DNA of 5,188 bases. Origin: an uncultured Ruminococcus sp. (GTDB lineage Bacteria > Bacillota > Clostridia > Oscillospirales > Acutalibacteraceae). The notes below the pieces were generated by a model that saw only the letters and a program-made list of their open reading frames with translations, did no database searches and was not told the DNA's origin. Positions 4,405-5,188 of this stretch are shown here, piece by piece; within the stretch, counting starts at the first letter, position 1, and each line of letters opens with the position of its first letter. The translations under genes and the position numbers were made by a program. The DNA is taken from the NCBI GenBank assembly GCA_946414115.1, contig CAMKNF010000144.1, forward strand, positions 1 through 5,188, read 5' to 3'.

Positions 4405-5188
4405 ATGGCGCTTGACGGAATATTTTTAAGGCATATAAAAAACGAAATAGAAAATGAAGCGCTCGGTGCAAGGGTTTCGCAGATTTATCAGCCAAACCGT
4501 GACGAGCTTGTTTTTACACTGCGCACCTTTGGCGGCAACAAAAAGCTTTTGCTTTCTGCAAGGGCAAATTCACCACGCATAAATTTCTGCACCACAACTC
4601 CCGAAAATCCCGCACAGCCGCCTATGTTCTGTATGCTGCTGCGCAAAAGGCTCGGTGGAGGAAAGCTTGTTGCTGTTCGTCAGATGGACTGTGACAGAGT
4701 GCTTTTCCTCGACTTCGAGTGTGTAAACGAGCTTGGAGATACTGTGATGATTACCGTTTCGGTTGAGATTATGGGAATGTATAGCAACATTATAATCATA
4801 AATTCCGACGGTGTGATTATTGACTCGCTCAAGCGTGTTGACCTTACAATGAGCAGTAAGCGGATTGTACTTCCGAACATCAAATATGAGCTTCCCGAGC
4901 CGCAGGATAAGCTCAATATTCTGACCTCAGCTCCCGAGGAAATTGCACAGAAAATAAAAAATCTTGAAGCGGAAATGCCGCTTAATAAAGCCTTGCTGAA
5001 GGTGATTCAGGGCGTTTCGCCTATTGTGTGCAGAGAGCTTGAATACAGCGTTATGGAGGGTGCTTCAAATCGCCTTGACGGTGTTCTGTACGACAGGCTG
5101 ATTAGTGAAATCGGCAGATTGAAAGCAATTGCCGAGAATTGCAGTGAAAAGCCTTGTATTGTATATCGTGAGGACGGCAAGCCGCTTG
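4405..5188 (+). CDS. rqcH: RqcH, NFACT-family ribosome quality control factor, N-terminal part (partial)
   Basis: RqcH (YloA, formerly annotated as fibronectin/fibrinogen-binding FbpA) binds stalled nascent chains on free 50S subunits and recruits tRNA-Ala to add C-terminal alanine tails that mark them for ClpXP. The ATG at 4405 follows a GGAGA site (4396-4400). The frame stays open to the window end: 261 codons of a protein usually near 570-600 residues. NFACT-N hallmarks are present: MALDGIFLRHIKNEI at the start, VSQIYQPNRDELVF (24-37), PPMFCMLLRKRLGGG (72-86), the Asp97-Arg98 pair and Glu121-Ile122-Met123, which correspond in position to residues needed for tRNA binding by B. subtilis RqcH. 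The usual EIMGRHSN reads EIMGMYSN here. The coiled-coil, NFACT-R and C-terminal parts lie outside. It follows rlmH by 33 bases and is likely in the same operon. Confidence 0.94.
   Translation, partial: MALDGIFLRHIKNEIENEALGARVSQIYQPNRDELVFTLRTFGGNKKLLLSARANSPRINFCTTTPENPAQPPMFCMLLRKRLGGGKLVAVRQMDCDRVLFLDFECVNELGDTVMITVSVEIMGMYSNIIIINSDGVIIDSLKRVDLTMSSKRIVLPNIKYELPEPQDKLNILTSAPEEIAQKIKNLEAEMPLNKALLKVIQGVSPIVCRELEYSVMEGASNRLDGVLYDRLISEIGRLKAIAENCSEKPCIVYREDGKPL

Overview
The window looks like a piece of a low-to-moderate GC Firmicutes genome, most likely an anaerobic Clostridia member (Ruminococcaceae/Oscillospirales-like), probably a metagenomic or draft contig. The reasons are the AT-rich intergenic DNA beside more GC-rich genes, strong Shine-Dalgarno (SD) sites, TTG start codons, a Gram-positive-type rho-independent terminator, and the WalJ (YycJ)-RlmH-RqcH gene set. 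Placement below class is inference. The first 47 bases are not biological: they are an Illumina P7-side adapter with an 8-base index fused to the contig end.

Layout. Bases 48-733 (minus strand) hold the N-terminal 228 codons of acetolactate synthase large subunit (ilvB), cut off by the contig end. Bases 734-1314 are a very AT-rich divergent intergenic region. It holds a minus-strand promoter for ilvB, a near-consensus plus-strand promoter whose spacer is a perfect 18-bp palindrome (probable operator), and a second repeat structure just downstream. Then come five plus-strand genes: murA (peptidoglycan precursor synthesis), a strong terminator, crcB/fluC (fluoride channel), a fresh extended -10 promoter, and a tight run of walJ-like metallo-hydrolase, rlmH (23S rRNA methyltransferase) and the 5' part of rqcH (ribosome quality control). 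The last gene runs off the right edge.

How the genes fit together. MurA makes the first committed step of cell-wall precursor synthesis. WalJ-family proteins are linked to coordination of cell wall and division in Bacillus, where the gene also lies near rlmH. RlmH and RqcH both act on the large ribosomal subunit or its stalled products. The sequence suggests at least three transcription units: ilvB (leftward), murA (ending at the terminator, with crcB reached by read-through or an unseen promoter), and walJ-rlmH-rqcH.

I see no mobile element, CRISPR array, tRNA or rRNA, and no undescribed gene system. The most useful observations are the adapter contamination, the palindrome buried in the murA promoter, the corrected TTG starts of murA and walJ, and the terminator placed directly before crcB without a fluoride riboswitch.
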